Origin: Rhizopus sp. PT2906
Taxonomy: Eukaryota; Mucoromycota; Mucoromycetes; Mucorales; Rhizopodaceae
Assembly: GCA_025529335.1 (NCBI GenBank)
Contig: JAMYHX010000703.1
Location: forward strand, 1-22,612
Length of the DNA: 22,612 nucleotides
Direction: 5' to 3'
In this document: positions 10,001-20,722 of the stretch, one piece after another
Position numbering within the stretch: the stretch's first letter is position 1
Layout: every line of letters starts with the position of its first letter
Position numbers and translations under genes: made by a program
Notes under the pieces: generated by a model
The model's input: only the letters and a program-made list of their open reading frames with translations
The model's database searches: none
What the model was told of the DNA's origin: nothing

Positions 10001-13000
10001 TCAAATCAATTACTACTATACAAAAACTGACGCTTTTAATTTATATATAGCTGTTTATTGGAAATCTATGACAAGTTAAAGAAAGAAAATGGCTATGTCA
10101 CCATCCCAGGACTCGCCGAAGGCGAATACAAGATCTATACTGACCGCTCCAAGGAAAAAAGCATCAGCTGTTCCGTGACTCAAAGCGTAAACAAACCAAA
10201 TGATAAGCTTTGGTCAAACTGGGTTGTAGGAAAAAGATCAAGCATACGTGAGAACGGCATTGCCTTGCAACGTCCACTTTTGGTATCTTCAGTTACTCAT
10301 GATGCTGATTATATATCCCTTCAGCTTGAAAATTGGAGCTCAAATACCTTTGCTATTGTCACCACAAGCGCATTTGTACCTCAACTTAATCATGATTTAC
10401 GAAATGCAGATTCGGACATTAAACAAGACTCAAAGCCTTTGATTCAGCACGACAGATCTTTGAAAACAAGATCAATATTTTTGCAAGGCATGCAAATTGG
10501 AGAAGAGTATCAGTATATCTTGAACAGAAAGAAGCTTAAGAAATGGGTTGGCAGCAACTTGACTCATCCTTCATTACTGATCAATCCCAAGGTAATAACA
10601 CTAGTTTTAATATGCAATCATTTGTGTCCTTATGCTTTCTTACCATAGGAACATTCCTCGACTACATCCTCTTCCCGAGAGTTAAAACAGGCAACAGCAA
10701 AGTTTGCGAGATCCAATTGCCAAATAGCTGCAGACAATTTTGTGGCAAGAAATATTTCTAGAACTATAAACAGAGGTTGCTCTGGCTTTTTTTCAGAAAA
10801 TATGAATCCACTGGCATTTTTGGACAATGTATCGCCCTTGCTCTTTGTGCCTGTAGACCCTAGTTCTGGCGCTATTCGTATAAAGCGTGACCTAGTTAGT
10901 TGTGGAGGCGCTACCATTGAATGTGCTATCATCTCTGGTGATCAAGCTGCTTGTAAACAAGTCAAACTACCTCAAGATGTTGATCTCAAGTTCAAGGACA
11001 TTCGTCAAAAAGACAGCCTTTGCCTTGTACAATCCAAAACCTTTTCTACGCTTGCACCTGCAGAATCTATTACTTTGGACACGCGAGACTATGTGACCGT
11101 GGCTTCAGTAGATGATATATTTACTGTCATCAAATCCATTTCGTCCGAAGGTGATTCATTTTGTCAAACGTTTGGGTTCTTAAGCAAGTGGCCAACGTAT
11201 AGCTTTAAAGAAAAGTCAAAGTTTTATTCAGACCATGTTTGTCATGAATTTAACGTTTGGCTGAAACGAAAAGACGTGAACTTCTTTAACAAGGTTGTGA
11301 TGCCCTCTATCAAGGTGAATACAGAAAAAAAAATGACTTTTTCACGCTTTTCTTTAACTTTTTATCTGATCAATAGAGCAAAGTTGAGAAATCATTCATT
11401 GACTTGTATCTACTTGAATACGACCTCTCAATGTATAGCCAAAACATGTATCTGTTTTCCAAGTTGAATACAGCCGAAAAAGCGCTGCTTGCTACCACAC
11501 AGTCCCAAGAATTTTTGCAATCTGTTACCAAGATGTTCAAGGACAGCATAGATGAACGTCAACAAGTCGATAAAGCAGACAAGATTTACGAGAAAATTCT
11601 CGCGGCTGCCCAGGCTGACGAAAACTTTGACCCAATGGATGAAGACGATGATATAGGCTATGCTGATGTGTCTTATGCAACTGAAACTCCGCTGCAATGC
11701 AAGGTCTTCCCTGAGTACGTTGCTTCTTCTCCAGTAGCCTTTGGAAGCGCTGCATCGTCTTCCGTCAGTAGGTCTGCTAGACTACAATCGTTAATAGAAC
11801 GTGGGGAGCAACTAAGTGCACAATATACCTCAAATGTCGGCCCTGTTGACGAAGACCTTGATCCAGAGCTAGCAGAGGCGAGAGAGAAATTACGCATGAT
11901 ATCCAAAGAGTTACAAGCGCAAAAGAAAGTGAAGTATGAGTTTGTGAAGCCGACTACAGAATGGAGAGAAGCTGGATATTATAATGCTGATGCTAAGCTC
12001 AATGTGAAGCAATTCTGGATCGATTATCTTGAAAGTAAAGGTTCCTTTTTATCCACCAACTTTGTATACTGTCTTGGTCATACAACAGAAATACTTTGGG
12101 TATTGGCTCTGATGGACTTGCCTTTTAACAGTCAACGTACAGAATTGTTAAGCCAAACTGGAAAAGAAGTTACGATACAAGCAGAGAACACGTTCGGCCT
12201 GATGGTTCTTTATCGACAATTAAAAGAAGTAGCTGATACAGCACAGCTAGATTCGCTCGTGATTCATCAAGAGCTCTTTGTATATGAGCATTCTGTAGGA
12301 CCTGACTCAGATGAATGCATCAAGGTCGATCCCCATAAGATGTCGCTAGAACCGCAAACAGAATACGGGTGTCACTTAATAATAAGCAACATTTCATCTG
12401 TTCCTGTACAATGCGAAGTTAGTTATCAAGCTCCTACTGGTTCTATCCCTGTTCAGTTTATGGGATACCGTCGTTCCAAGTCTGTCTACATCAAGCCTTA
12501 TAGCACCTGGCGTGAAGTGGTCGGTACCTTCTACTTCCCTGCTGCAGGAAAGTTTGCAACGGCACCAATAACAGCTTTAGTAAAAAGACAAGCACAGTCT
12601 TTTGTGACAAAGACAGCGACTGCTGAATTGAATGTAATTGGCAGGAATGCAAACTCCAACGATAACACCTCTGCTGCAAATACATTATTTTGGCCAACAA
12701 CTGCCTTCCATGGCTCCAATGCCGAGGTTCTCTCTTTCCTATCAAGCCATAAGCGATTGGAAAAGCTTGATCTCAGCCTGATCAGCTGGAGAATGACAGA
12801 TGCAAACTTTGCAAGACAGGTATTTGATGTTCTATCTCGTACCCGTTGCTTTTACTCCAGGGATCTTTGGAAGTACGCTCTCTATCATCGCTTTACGGAC
12901 ATCATCAAGGATTTGTTGCTATTCCAGTATGATCAACTGCTATTCATGTCTGGCCAAATATTTGAATGTCCTTTGGTATCAGCTAACGATCCCAATACTA

Positions 13001-14208
13001 CCATATATGACTACTTCCCCCTCGTCAATGCGCGTGCACATCCTCTTCAGCCATCAAAGCATGAAGTCTTGAATCAAGAATTTTATCAAAAGTACGACAA
13101 GTTTTTGGATTACTTGTGTGAACGAAACTCGTCACCTTCAACGACCGATTTGATTATTTTAACCCATTACCTGATCATTCAGAACCGCATAGGCGATGCT
13201 CATACAGTCTTTTCACGAATTGATCTTGAACAAGCAGAAAAGCATCACGCGATACAGGTGGATTATTTGAACGCTTATTTGAAAACTCGTATACCGATCA
13301 CAGACAACCATTCCCTCATCGAACTGGATCTTGCTCCTATCAAAGAGACGCTCGAGAAATACAGGGATTTTGGTATTGAAAGATGGCGCGTCATGTTTGA
13401 TGAATTACGAGAATTTGTTCGCGAAATTGAACAAGGCACATCAACTCAGAGCTCTTCCCTGACAGCTTCTGTCCAATCTCACCCTATTCTTGAATTTACC
13501 ATTGACTCAAGTAGTAATGAATTGGTTATTCAGCATGCAAACATTAAATCAGCAACTATTCGCTATTACGAAATGAATATTGAAGTGATGTTCTCCTCAA
13601 ATCCTTTTATGAACGACGCGGTAGAACATGAAAGCTTCAAATGGATCAAGCCTTTGCTTACAGAGACGATTGAATTGAATGGCCTGTCGACAAAGAATCA
13701 TGAACGTAACGATGATGATGTAGATTTTGATGTGATCGGTGCTGGACAAATCCAAGCGATCCAGACTTCAAGAGTGCCTTTGAAGAGTGGAAGCAAGAAT
13801 GTGCTGATTGAAGTAACGGCAGATTCTTTCACAGACAATGCAGTGACAACAACGAACCGTATTCAAAGATCCAGTGCTTATTATGCAAATAGCCTTAATG
13901 TTCATGTTGCAGAATCGTTTGGTATTGTCAGAGTGATGTGCAACAAGACAAAGCGACCTTTAGCTGGCGCTTATGTAAAGGTGTATGCTCGTTTACGGGA
14001 ATTCAAGAATGCAAAGTTCTGGAAGGATGGTTATACTGGCTTAAATGGAGTCTTTGATTATATCAGCGTAACAGAAGGCAATGCCCTGATTGGTAATTAT
14101 GAAAACGATTTAAAAGCACTATTCGAGAACAAGATTGACAAACTAAGCATCTTGATCATGTCTGATGAAGGTGCTGTCGTCAAAGAGGTTTACCCTCCAT
14201 TAACATAA
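7084..14208 (+). CDS. Giant macroglobulin-like multidomain protein (uncharacterised, 2,229 aa)
   Basis: Spliced model join(7084..8078, 8127..8856, 8907..9023, 9077..9271, 9327..9495, 9545..9989, 10051..10591, 10649..11314, 11377..14208). All eight introns are GT-AG, 48-62 nt, and the frame is unbroken. Residues 1-331 look helical and partly charged. From about 470 there are repeated beta-strand-rich modules: HVNAKNIPRLSIRVFQI, INLDGLCPNWE, GRGLWVIELVGG, then GYLKHIS and DESGNILVPYL. These resemble N-terminal macroglobulin (MG) modules. A central block (about 1480-1700) has EWREAGYYN, FWIDYL, MDLPF and YFPAAGKF. The C-terminus (about 2130-2229) is an Ig-like segment, RPLAGAYVKVYAR. No GCGEQ-type thioester, signal peptide or membrane segment is visible, so it is probably intracellular. 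I recall similarly patterned very large uncharacterised proteins in bacteria and some protists, but could not search. The codon at 7042 is GTG, so the first ATG is 7084. An in-frame alternative donor at 9033 would add three residues. Confidence 0.85.
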
Positions 14209-14370
14209 GATATTTTTATCAAATACAATATGAATAAAATCAAAACATACTTTTGGCTCAAAGCCTTAAATCATTTGACGAAGGAATGTTGTTGTACAAG
14301 GGTCTTTGCTTTTCTTGGTACGGTTGTGTACCTGAATAAGGCTAATGGAGTCATGTGAGAAAAAGTGATT
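14209..14370. promoter_or_regulatory. Short convergent spacer with poly(A) signal
   Basis: This lies between the stop of the giant gene (14208, +) and that of the F-box gene (14371, -). AATAAA at 14233-14238 is 25 nt past the giant gene's stop and is its likely poly(A) signal. Confidence 0.55.
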
Positions 14371-15321
14371 TTAAATATCTCGATCTTTTATTGAACCACA
14401 TTCTGTAACTATCTCTGCTTTTGTCTTAAGAGATGAAAAGTAAATGCTTTCTATAAAGTTTGCAATAAATATGACTCTGAGTCCAATAAACTTTGCACAG
14501 AAATAATCCAACAGAGGAAAGTAACAGTCTAGGCAGCAATCTGGATGGAGATGAAGAATGAGTTGTTTCACTGAAGGACATGGCTGAATGTTCTGAGAAG
14601 GTTGTTTATCATTTATTGTACACGCCTGTGCCCATTCTTCACAAGGTACGGATTTGGTCCAATCGATAGTCATGTGCGTCAAATGGTCGGTGTACCTGAA
14701 CAATAATTCAAAATCTTCAATCATTGTAAATCCTTTCTGAGCGAGCACCGTAACCTGTTGCAGATTTTTATATGTTGCAAATCTCTTGACATCCTGAGCC
14801 ATAACGCACCTATCATTTGGACCAGCAAGATATATAGATTGTAGACTGTCTCTAACAAGATCCGCGGATTGGTAGTATAGCTCCATGTCTCTGGTGAGAA
14901 TCGTTGGCTCTGGAATTTCACGTACTCTGCGCCACATATGGCCCTCACGCAGTACATGTTGAAATATTAACCACCATTCAATAGGCAAATCGCTGCCATA
15001 ACATACCAGGCTTTCAACATTTGGACAATAATTGGTCAATATTTTTAGATTTCTATAGGTTCCCGAGGTTATGGTTCCTCCGCATGAAATCTCTATTTCT
15101 TTCACGTATTGCCCCAAATGACGTGGAAAGTACGTTTCGAGGTCATATCGCTTATTGAAGCCAGTTAATGCAACATTCCTATACAGATAAGGCGACCAGA
15201 AAGAATACCAAGCTTTGCTTACAAGACAGAATTGATACATATCGCAGCGATCTAGGTAAGAAATGATATGATCATAGAGTTCTTGTGGAAGATCAAGACG
15301 TATTTGAACATTGAATCCCAT
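14371..15321 (-). CDS. F-box domain protein
   Basis: Single exon, 316 aa, ATG at 15321. Residues ~10-52 form an F-box: LDLPQELYDHIISYLDR, then FCLVSKAWYSFWSPYLYRNV, with the usual LPxE, I..YL, VSKxW and LYR pattern. This predicts binding to Skp1 and recruitment of a substrate to an SCF ubiquitin ligase. The rest has scattered leucine/isoleucine-rich segments, such as YVKEIEIS, LKILTNYCPNVESLVCYG and HLTHMTIDW. They are spaced like degenerate leucine-rich repeats, the common substrate-binding part of such proteins. Cysteines cluster near the C-terminus (PDCCLDCYF). The substrate is unknown. F-box genes of this type form large fast-evolving families in Mucorales, so a pathway cannot be named. 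Confidence 0.85.
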   Translation of the reverse strand: MGFNVQIRLDLPQELYDHIISYLDRCDMYQFCLVSKAWYSFWSPYLYRNVALTGFNKRYDLETYFPRHLGQYVKEIEISCGGTITSGTYRNLKILTNYCPNVESLVCYGSDLPIEWWLIFQHVLREGHMWRRVREIPEPTILTRDMELYYQSADLVRDSLQSIYLAGPNDRCVMAQDVKRFATYKNLQQVTVLAQKGFTMIEDFELLFRYTDHLTHMTIDWTKSVPCEEWAQACTINDKQPSQNIQPCPSVKQLILHLHPDCCLDCYFPLLDYFCAKFIGLRVIFIANFIESIYFSSLKTKAEIVTECGSIKDRDI

Positions 15322-15669
15322 AGAAGAAGAAGAAGAAAATAACGTTAAATATATAATTCAAAGAGATAAAAAGATAAAATTGTGTAATAGGATCGTAGTA
15401 GTATGATTTTCCTACATGATAAATCGAGAATGGTTGTGTAATAATAATACCCTCGGCCCAAAACGAAGGGTGTTATTTACGTTTCAGGAACAAAACAGGA
15501 TCATTATAAATCAAAGAAGGATATGTTGTGAGTGGTTACTTATTGTCTAAACGGTACAAGCGTCATCCTGTACACCTTGTATAAAAAACGATAAAATATG
15601 ATTTGCTGGCATTGAGTTTATTCTAGGTCCAACCTTGTCTTTTATATATAAATAAAAAGAACTGTGTAA
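15322..15669. other. Intergenic: F-box promoter side and 5' flank of transposase relic
   Basis: No coding sequence is supported. An imperfect inverted repeat (arms 15443-15453 and 15467-15477, one mismatch, 13-nt loop) lies about 120 bp upstream of the F-box start. No terminal inverted repeat for the transposase relic could be paired by eye. Confidence 0.4.
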
Positions 15670-16350
15670 CTCAGAAGATTTGCTTTACTCAAAGTTTGCG
15701 GACCATCATTTTTGTCTTCACAAACATCTAGTTTAGCACAAACACTCAAACTGGAACAGATTTCAACTGCAAGAACAACTCTTAACAATCACAATCTACG
15801 TAAAGAAAGAGTTCTAGAATATAAGCATATACAAACATGGGCTGAGAAAATAGCTACGTCTTTATTAATGAGGCAGATTCCAATATGCATATTCGTCGAA
15901 AATTTGGTAGATCAAAAACAAGGAAGTGGCTCAAAGATACTACTTCCTTCGCGCAGAGGCATTATTGTGACTATAATTGGTACTATCTGCGGAAAAGGGG
16001 TTATTGATTTAACCTTGCGTAAACCAGAGGCTGCTGGTTCTAAAAAGAGAAGGAGGGGAGATAGTAAAGCGGAAGATGTCGATGTAAATGCTACAGCTGG
16101 TACACGTAATGACTATTTCCTTGAATAATGTATGGAAGCGCTAAATCATCATGGGATGAAAGGCCGCTGCCTGGCTATGGATAGCCGGTACCATTTTATT
16201 ATCGATGAAATTCAAAATTTGACTTAAAACCATTATTCTAAAGCTACATGCTTGCTCTCTTTATTTATCCTTTGTAAACTCTATCGAGTTGTTCTGACTA
16301 AAAGTTAAAAGATGTATAAGGAAAGATTTTTGATGTTATTATCATATAAC
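15670..16350 (+). pseudogene. Decayed DDE transposase (Tc1/mariner-IS630-like)
   Basis: The frame opening at 15670 has no ATG before its middle and stops at TAA 16126-16128. The same frame continues homologously to a second TAA at 16225-16227. Pieces match, in order, the DDE_3-type transposase family familiar from Mucorales: LRKERVLEYK (N-terminal part), CIFVENL (first catalytic region, expected to carry D-E), GIIVTIIGTICGKGVIDLTL with KKP-like RKPEAA and a basic stretch, and GTRNDYFLE. Past the stop, GMKGRCLAMDS corresponds to the second Asp region (MDN-A-P-I-H). Around 16245-16310 the DNA resembles the LPPYSPxLNPIExFWSKVK region with frameshifts. The first Asp and the residues after the second are altered, so the gene is inactive. 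Assignment rests on remembered family patterns. Element ends were not identified. Confidence 0.72.
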
Positions 16351-16378
16351 GCGTCATGCTCAATTCTCATTAATTCAT

Positions 16379-16740
16379 GCCATAATTCTGTTTGTATATA
16401 AAATGAAGATGTAATAATGAACCCTCTTTCTTTCTCTATTTCTTCTTGAATCACCATCATACTTCATTGGGCCGACAGGCTCTACTTCATCCAAATATAC
16501 TGGCTGCACCTCATTAAAGGCAATGGAGTTAGTTACTTTAAGCGAATTCAAGGACCTCTATTGTTCCTAATATCGCGTTTTGCAACAACATTACCGTCAA
16601 CCCTCAAAATAATCCGTGGTATTTATCCTGCTGTAAGTGTTACGTATTTGGCTTACTTGGAACTTCTCTTTTGACATTTGAAACACGCATACCATGTCTT
16701 CTTTTTCTCCCCCATGTTTACTGAAAGGAAAGCATGCCAA
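16379..16740 (-). pseudogene. Possible gene relic, unrecognised
   Basis: On the minus strand a 50-60-codon stretch at about 16379-16555 reads protein-like (SIAFNEVQPVYLDEVEPVG and then a basic run) and follows an AG (AACAATAG). Farther upstream (about 16710-16650) ATGGGGGAG opens a short frame with TWYACFKCQK, ending at a GTAAGC. Joining the two requires crossing stop codons between them, so I could not build an intact gene. It may be an old transposon or gene remnant. Coding status is uncertain. Confidence 0.25.
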
Positions 16741-18500
16741 TCATTTAGATTTCGATAAACATTTTACTTGTAATATAAACGGTATTTGCCAAAGCTTGTA
16801 TGATACTCTTAATATTATCGCTGTTGTAAACAATATGTGAATCAATAACAAAACTCATTGCTGTAACTAAGTATGGAGTTAATAAAGGATGACATGGATT
16901 CAATTGCCACAAGGTTGTTATTAAGTCAATAATAGAAACGCTTCCAATGAACACACAAACTAAATGATTATGAGACAAATGCAGAAAGTGGAATGCATAC
17001 TCCCTCCTTGGTATCGTAGATGGTTTTAATTAGAAGCTTATACACTTATGTAAATGCTAGCATAGAAAGATATCATTTTATTATTATATATGGGAAATAA
17101 TGCGTAGTTCAGGGTGCATCTATCGCATTGGAGGCCAAAATGGATCCAAAACTATGATTGTGTTTGGCACAATATCATCTTTTTCCAAAAACGTTACAAC
17201 TAACCTTCGAAATCGGCTCAAGTTAATTTACATTTTGATTTTGTCCTAATAAGTCAATTGTTTAGCTTATACTTCTTCTTTGAGAATCGCTTGGTTACCA
17301 AACTAAAACATGTGTAATAAATGAGCTGTTTTCTTCACGATTTTACGAAATCAACCTTCTTTTGAAAAAGAAAGACCTCTTTCCAAGGAATTTCACCACA
17401 GTTATGCTATAATGACACAGTATATGTCAAATCAAGGCTCTCGAATCTAGGGCATAATCAAATTACACATATCCATAATAACATCTTTTTCCTTGTTCGA
17501 GCTAACGTTATTGTCAATCTATAAAGGGAGATAACAATACTTTCTGGGATAATAAGAATGTGGAGGCTTTAAGATGACCCGGGCCCTTGATGAGTTTAGT
17601 GTGAGATTCAATTACGGCACTAGAATGCTACCAATTATAACATATCAATGTAAAATGCAGATAGCCTCTATCGAATTCTCTGTAGTATGTATGAAGCATT
17701 ATGTATCACTCTTTAAGATACAAGCCAAAATCCAGAGCTGCCAATGTTCATAAATAGAAAATCACAATAAAAAATATCCTATTGTGATTGTTTCCTATAC
17801 AACATACTTATTCTATTGATATACCTTACTGCCATTACAAGTTGAGAATTAGCGCTCTATATGTGTCTAATAAGGTCAAGCATTGTCTCTCTCAGAATAC
17901 GCTGTAGTAATGTTGTGATTTGGATTCACATGCTGTACTTCGCCTCAAATTAACATTTCCATTTTAGGAAATAACTACCATAAAAATCTAAAGGCTGGTT
18001 TATGCACAGAAGCAGTGGCTAGACTAACACAAAGGGGGTGTATCAAAAGCATTTGGATCCGAAGCTTTGGCTTTTAACAAGAGTAAAGTCGCTTTTTAAA
18101 TATGCTCTTTAAGCACAAAGCTCTATCATCTCATTAGGTTTATATTCACATTACTATATCTGGTGTTTCTCAGTGTATGTAAAATAATAAGAGCAATACA
18201 CCCATAGTATGTTGTTTCAATATGAGAAAGTATCGGCTTGTAATCCAAGTTTCCGAGAGTTTAAGTGAGTCAAACTAATCCAATTTTTCTTCTGGTCACC
18301 AAATAGACAAATGCTTTACTGCTCTTTATTCGGCGATCATATCCGAAACACTGTTAAAATGAGCTTTGGCAACAAGTACTTTAGTAATTGATATATGAGC
18401 ATAGAAAGCATACATGCTAAGCTTTAGAAAGCCGATGGTTCCTACTTTTTTTTGCTTGTTCCCTGAAAATAGTCATTTATGGTATTTGTTAAAACAGCCG

Positions 18501-18540
18501 GAGCTTTGCGCCGTTCGCGCAGATCGGATAGAGTATATAT
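18501..18540 (+). promoter_or_regulatory. Core promoter of MFS gene 1: GC-rich palindrome and TATA box
   Basis: TATATAT at 18534-18540 lies 55 nt before the ATG at 18595. Just upstream, TGCGC-CGTTC-GCGCA (18507-18521) is a perfect 5-bp inverted repeat in otherwise AT-rich DNA, followed by ATCGG at 18523-18527. The palindrome could be a regulator site; this is inference. Confidence 0.4.
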
Positions 18541-18594
18541 TCGAAATTACTTTCTTTTGTGCTTTTAATGCCTAGATTTCCAGTCATTTAAACC

Positions 18595-20438
18595 ATGGAT
18601 GCAATCAAGAGCTTTTCAAAAAGAAAACCGTTTCTATTAAGTATTCGATCCTCAAAGCTATATGTATTAGCTACAGTCGCACTATCCCTTTTCACAGATG
18701 TACAATATATTATTACTACTGTATGTATTATTCTAATTATTCCCTATAGATGGTGACAGAAAGTATTATTATTCCTATAGGTACAATAACATGTAAGCAA
18801 TTATTATGTAGCTAACGTTTGCTTCATAGTGCCTTTCATAACCGATGCAATAGAACGTGGCGTAGATATGAATTCAAGTCATTTTGACATCTATAATTCT
18901 CAGCTGTCAAATCCTGAGAGCGTTTCAAAAGATTCGGGCACTCTCCTTGCTTTGTTTTCTGTTGGCATTATTGTTGGATCGCTCGCGTTTGGATACCTGG
19001 GTAAAAATTATTTATCGAATGCAACAACACAGTTCTGATATAATATACCAGGCGATCGTATAAAGCATCGTCAGATTTTGATGGTGGCGGGTTTATTTGG
19101 ACTTTTGGGGTCTACATTACTCTTTATGTTTGCTCAAAAATTCTGGGAGCTATTATTAGCGAGATTACTACAGGGGATATCAAGTGCATGTGTATGGACA
19201 TTAGGTATGTGTCTAATGGCAGATCGATTTCCTATAGAAGAGTTAGGGACTCAGGTAACTGTGGATTATTGTATTTCCAGTTCTTTTACTAAAGGTTCAA
19301 TCTGATAGATGGGCAGAGTAATGGTGTTTCATTCAACAGGGCTATTAGCTGGACCGCCTATTGGTGGTAGGTTTTGAAAAATCCTTTGAGGTTTATAATA
19401 CTAAGTATTTTCATAGGAGGTACCTATATAATGTCATTCAGTACACTGATCATTAGAACTCACCTTGTGGAATTATAGCCCTTTTTGAAGCTAAAGGCTA
19501 CAGAGCACCCTTCATCTTTTGTATTGGAATTGCAGCTGCAGATCTTGTGATGCGGCTATTTTTGATTGAGCCCAAGAGATGTCCTCCTGGATCGTTTAAA
19601 ACAGAGGAGAAGCAAGCTGATGATCATGATACTTCAGCCAATGATACGATAGTATCAGATGTTAGTGACGACCAATGTAAAGCACCAAGTAAAAACTCGG
19701 TTACGTACTGGAAACTTTTGAAGCAGCCCCGATTACTGAATGGTCTACTTATGATATTTACTTATAGCTTCGTTCTTGGTGCTTTAGAGGTTTGAGAAAT
19801 TTGCTGTCAAGGCGTCTTGTAAACTCATTTTTTTTTTTTTTTTGTAGGCTACAATCAGTGTAAGAATGGTAACTGAATGGGGGATGAGCTCCAAAGAGAT
19901 TGGGTTACTGTTTTTGGCAGAGATATTTCCTACATTCATTTCAGAGCCTCTTTCAGGTATCATAACTGATAAATATGGTCCTAAGGTGATTGTATATCCT
20001 TTCTGGCTACTATGTACGGCTTCTACTATGCTACTGGGTATACCGAACAAAAATACTAGAGGAGGCATTGCTCCTCTGATAGTGTTACTTGCTGTTTCTG
20101 CATTTTCCAGCTCTGCATGTTTAACCCCTGTTGTGCCTGAAATTGCCCATGTTGTTCGATCACAAAATGAAGACGACGGTGATGACGGTATGGGTAGAAG
20201 TTATGGTATGTTCAATATTGCATTTGCACTAGGTGGTGTGGTTGGTCCTCTTCTTGGTGGCTATATTTACAGCGTTATCGGCTTCTTTTGGCTGTTTATT
20301 ATTATGGGCTGCATATATTTGATATCTGCCCCTTTCGTATTTTACTTTATTGGAGAGCCTGGAGAATTCATTAAACGATCTGATAAAAAAAAAGAGGCAT
20401 TGCCTGAAGGAAATGAAAATGATAGAGTGAATTGTTAG
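18595..20438 (+). CDS. MFS transporter, DHA1/SLC18-like, tandem copy 1
   Basis: Spliced model join(18595..18699, 18750..18780, 18830..19000, 19052..19254, 19309..19366, 19417..19419, 19479..19789, 19848..20438), 490 aa. It is a 12-helix proton-coupled membrane transporter of unknown substrate. TM1 carries LFTDMVTESIIIPIVPF. Motif A after TM2 is GYLGDRIKHRQ. TM4 contains LLARLLQGISSACVW. Antiporter motif C in TM5 is GLLAGPPIGG. A polar central loop (about 220-265) separates the halves, and the second half has a motif-A-like TDKYGPKV and a TM11 GPLLGG. This resembles drug:H+ antiporters and vesicular amine transporters. Exon 1 ends at 18699 by comparison with copy 2; an in-frame donor at 18721 would leave an implausible 29-nt intron. 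Exon 6 is a 3-nt micro-exon. The final intron has a weak GTTTGA donor. Homologous to the gene at 20723-22528. Confidence 0.88.
19417..19419 (+). other. 3-nt micro-exon (GAG) in MFS copy 1
   Basis: The preceding intron is 19367-19416 (50 nt, GTAGGT...CATAG) and the following one is 19420-19478 (59 nt, GTACCT...TATAG). Inclusion gives GGT GGA GCC, completing GPPIGG of motif C with Gly190. Skipping gives GGT GCC and deletes that glycine. The same arrangement occurs in copy 2. Confidence 0.72.
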
Positions 20439-20722
20439 TTTATGTAAAGTTTATTGTAATATTTAATAAAACATACATTGTAATTCAATAGTCTGCTATA
20501 CGTTTAGCTCATAGAACAGCATACAAATTTATGACTCTTTGCTGTTTGCCTTGTATCTTGTTTAATCGCTTTATGAGCTGTATTTATAAATGACGCAGTA
20601 AAAATAGCAATTATGCATTCGAATGGTTATTAATCGGCAAATGGTGTATATAAAGATTGACCTAAATATATTTCTTCTTTTCTTCAATTAGAGAAATTAT
20701 ACCTTTATAAAAGGTTAACGTG
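20439..20722 (+). promoter_or_regulatory. Spacer between MFS paralogs: poly(A) signal and TATA box
   Basis: AATAAA at 20465-20470 is the likely poly(A) signal of copy 1. A canonical TATATAAA at 20647-20654 lies about 70 nt before the ATG of copy 2 (20723). ATCGG at 20633-20637 sits just upstream of it, as in copy 1. Nothing else is seen. Confidence 0.5.

Larger units (their letters stand above)
16351..18594. other. Gene-poor AT-rich region (about 2.2 kb)
   Basis: No intact gene is supported. Besides the relic above, a minus-strand frame at 16745-16978 starts only with TTG; its 77 codons are protein-like (NPCHPLLTPYLVTAMSFVID) but have no start, partner exon or recognised family. I see no tRNA B-box, array or clear terminal inverted repeats. 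The right end is the promoter of the first MFS gene. Confidence 0.5.

Noticed and set aside
7084..14208. True alpha-2-macroglobulin protease inhibitor
   Set aside because: No thioester motif, no bait-like region identified and no signal peptide.
15712..16128. Intact small gene at 15712
   Set aside because: Its first codon is TTG, and homologous transposase sequence continues past its stop codon; called a pseudogene.
16745..16978. 77-codon minus-strand ORF as a real gene
   Set aside because: It begins with TTG, has no ATG-containing upstream exon, and no family is recognised; kept only as a possible relic.
18700..18749. In-frame extension of MFS copy 1 exon 1 to the donor at 18721
   Set aside because: It would leave a 29-nt intron and insert seven residues into TM1 that copy 2 lacks.
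19367..19478. One 112-nt intron instead of two introns plus a micro-exon
   Set aside because: It drops a glycine of motif C, is about twice the usual intron length here, and ignores the identical AG-GAG-GT in the paralog; still possible without transcript data.
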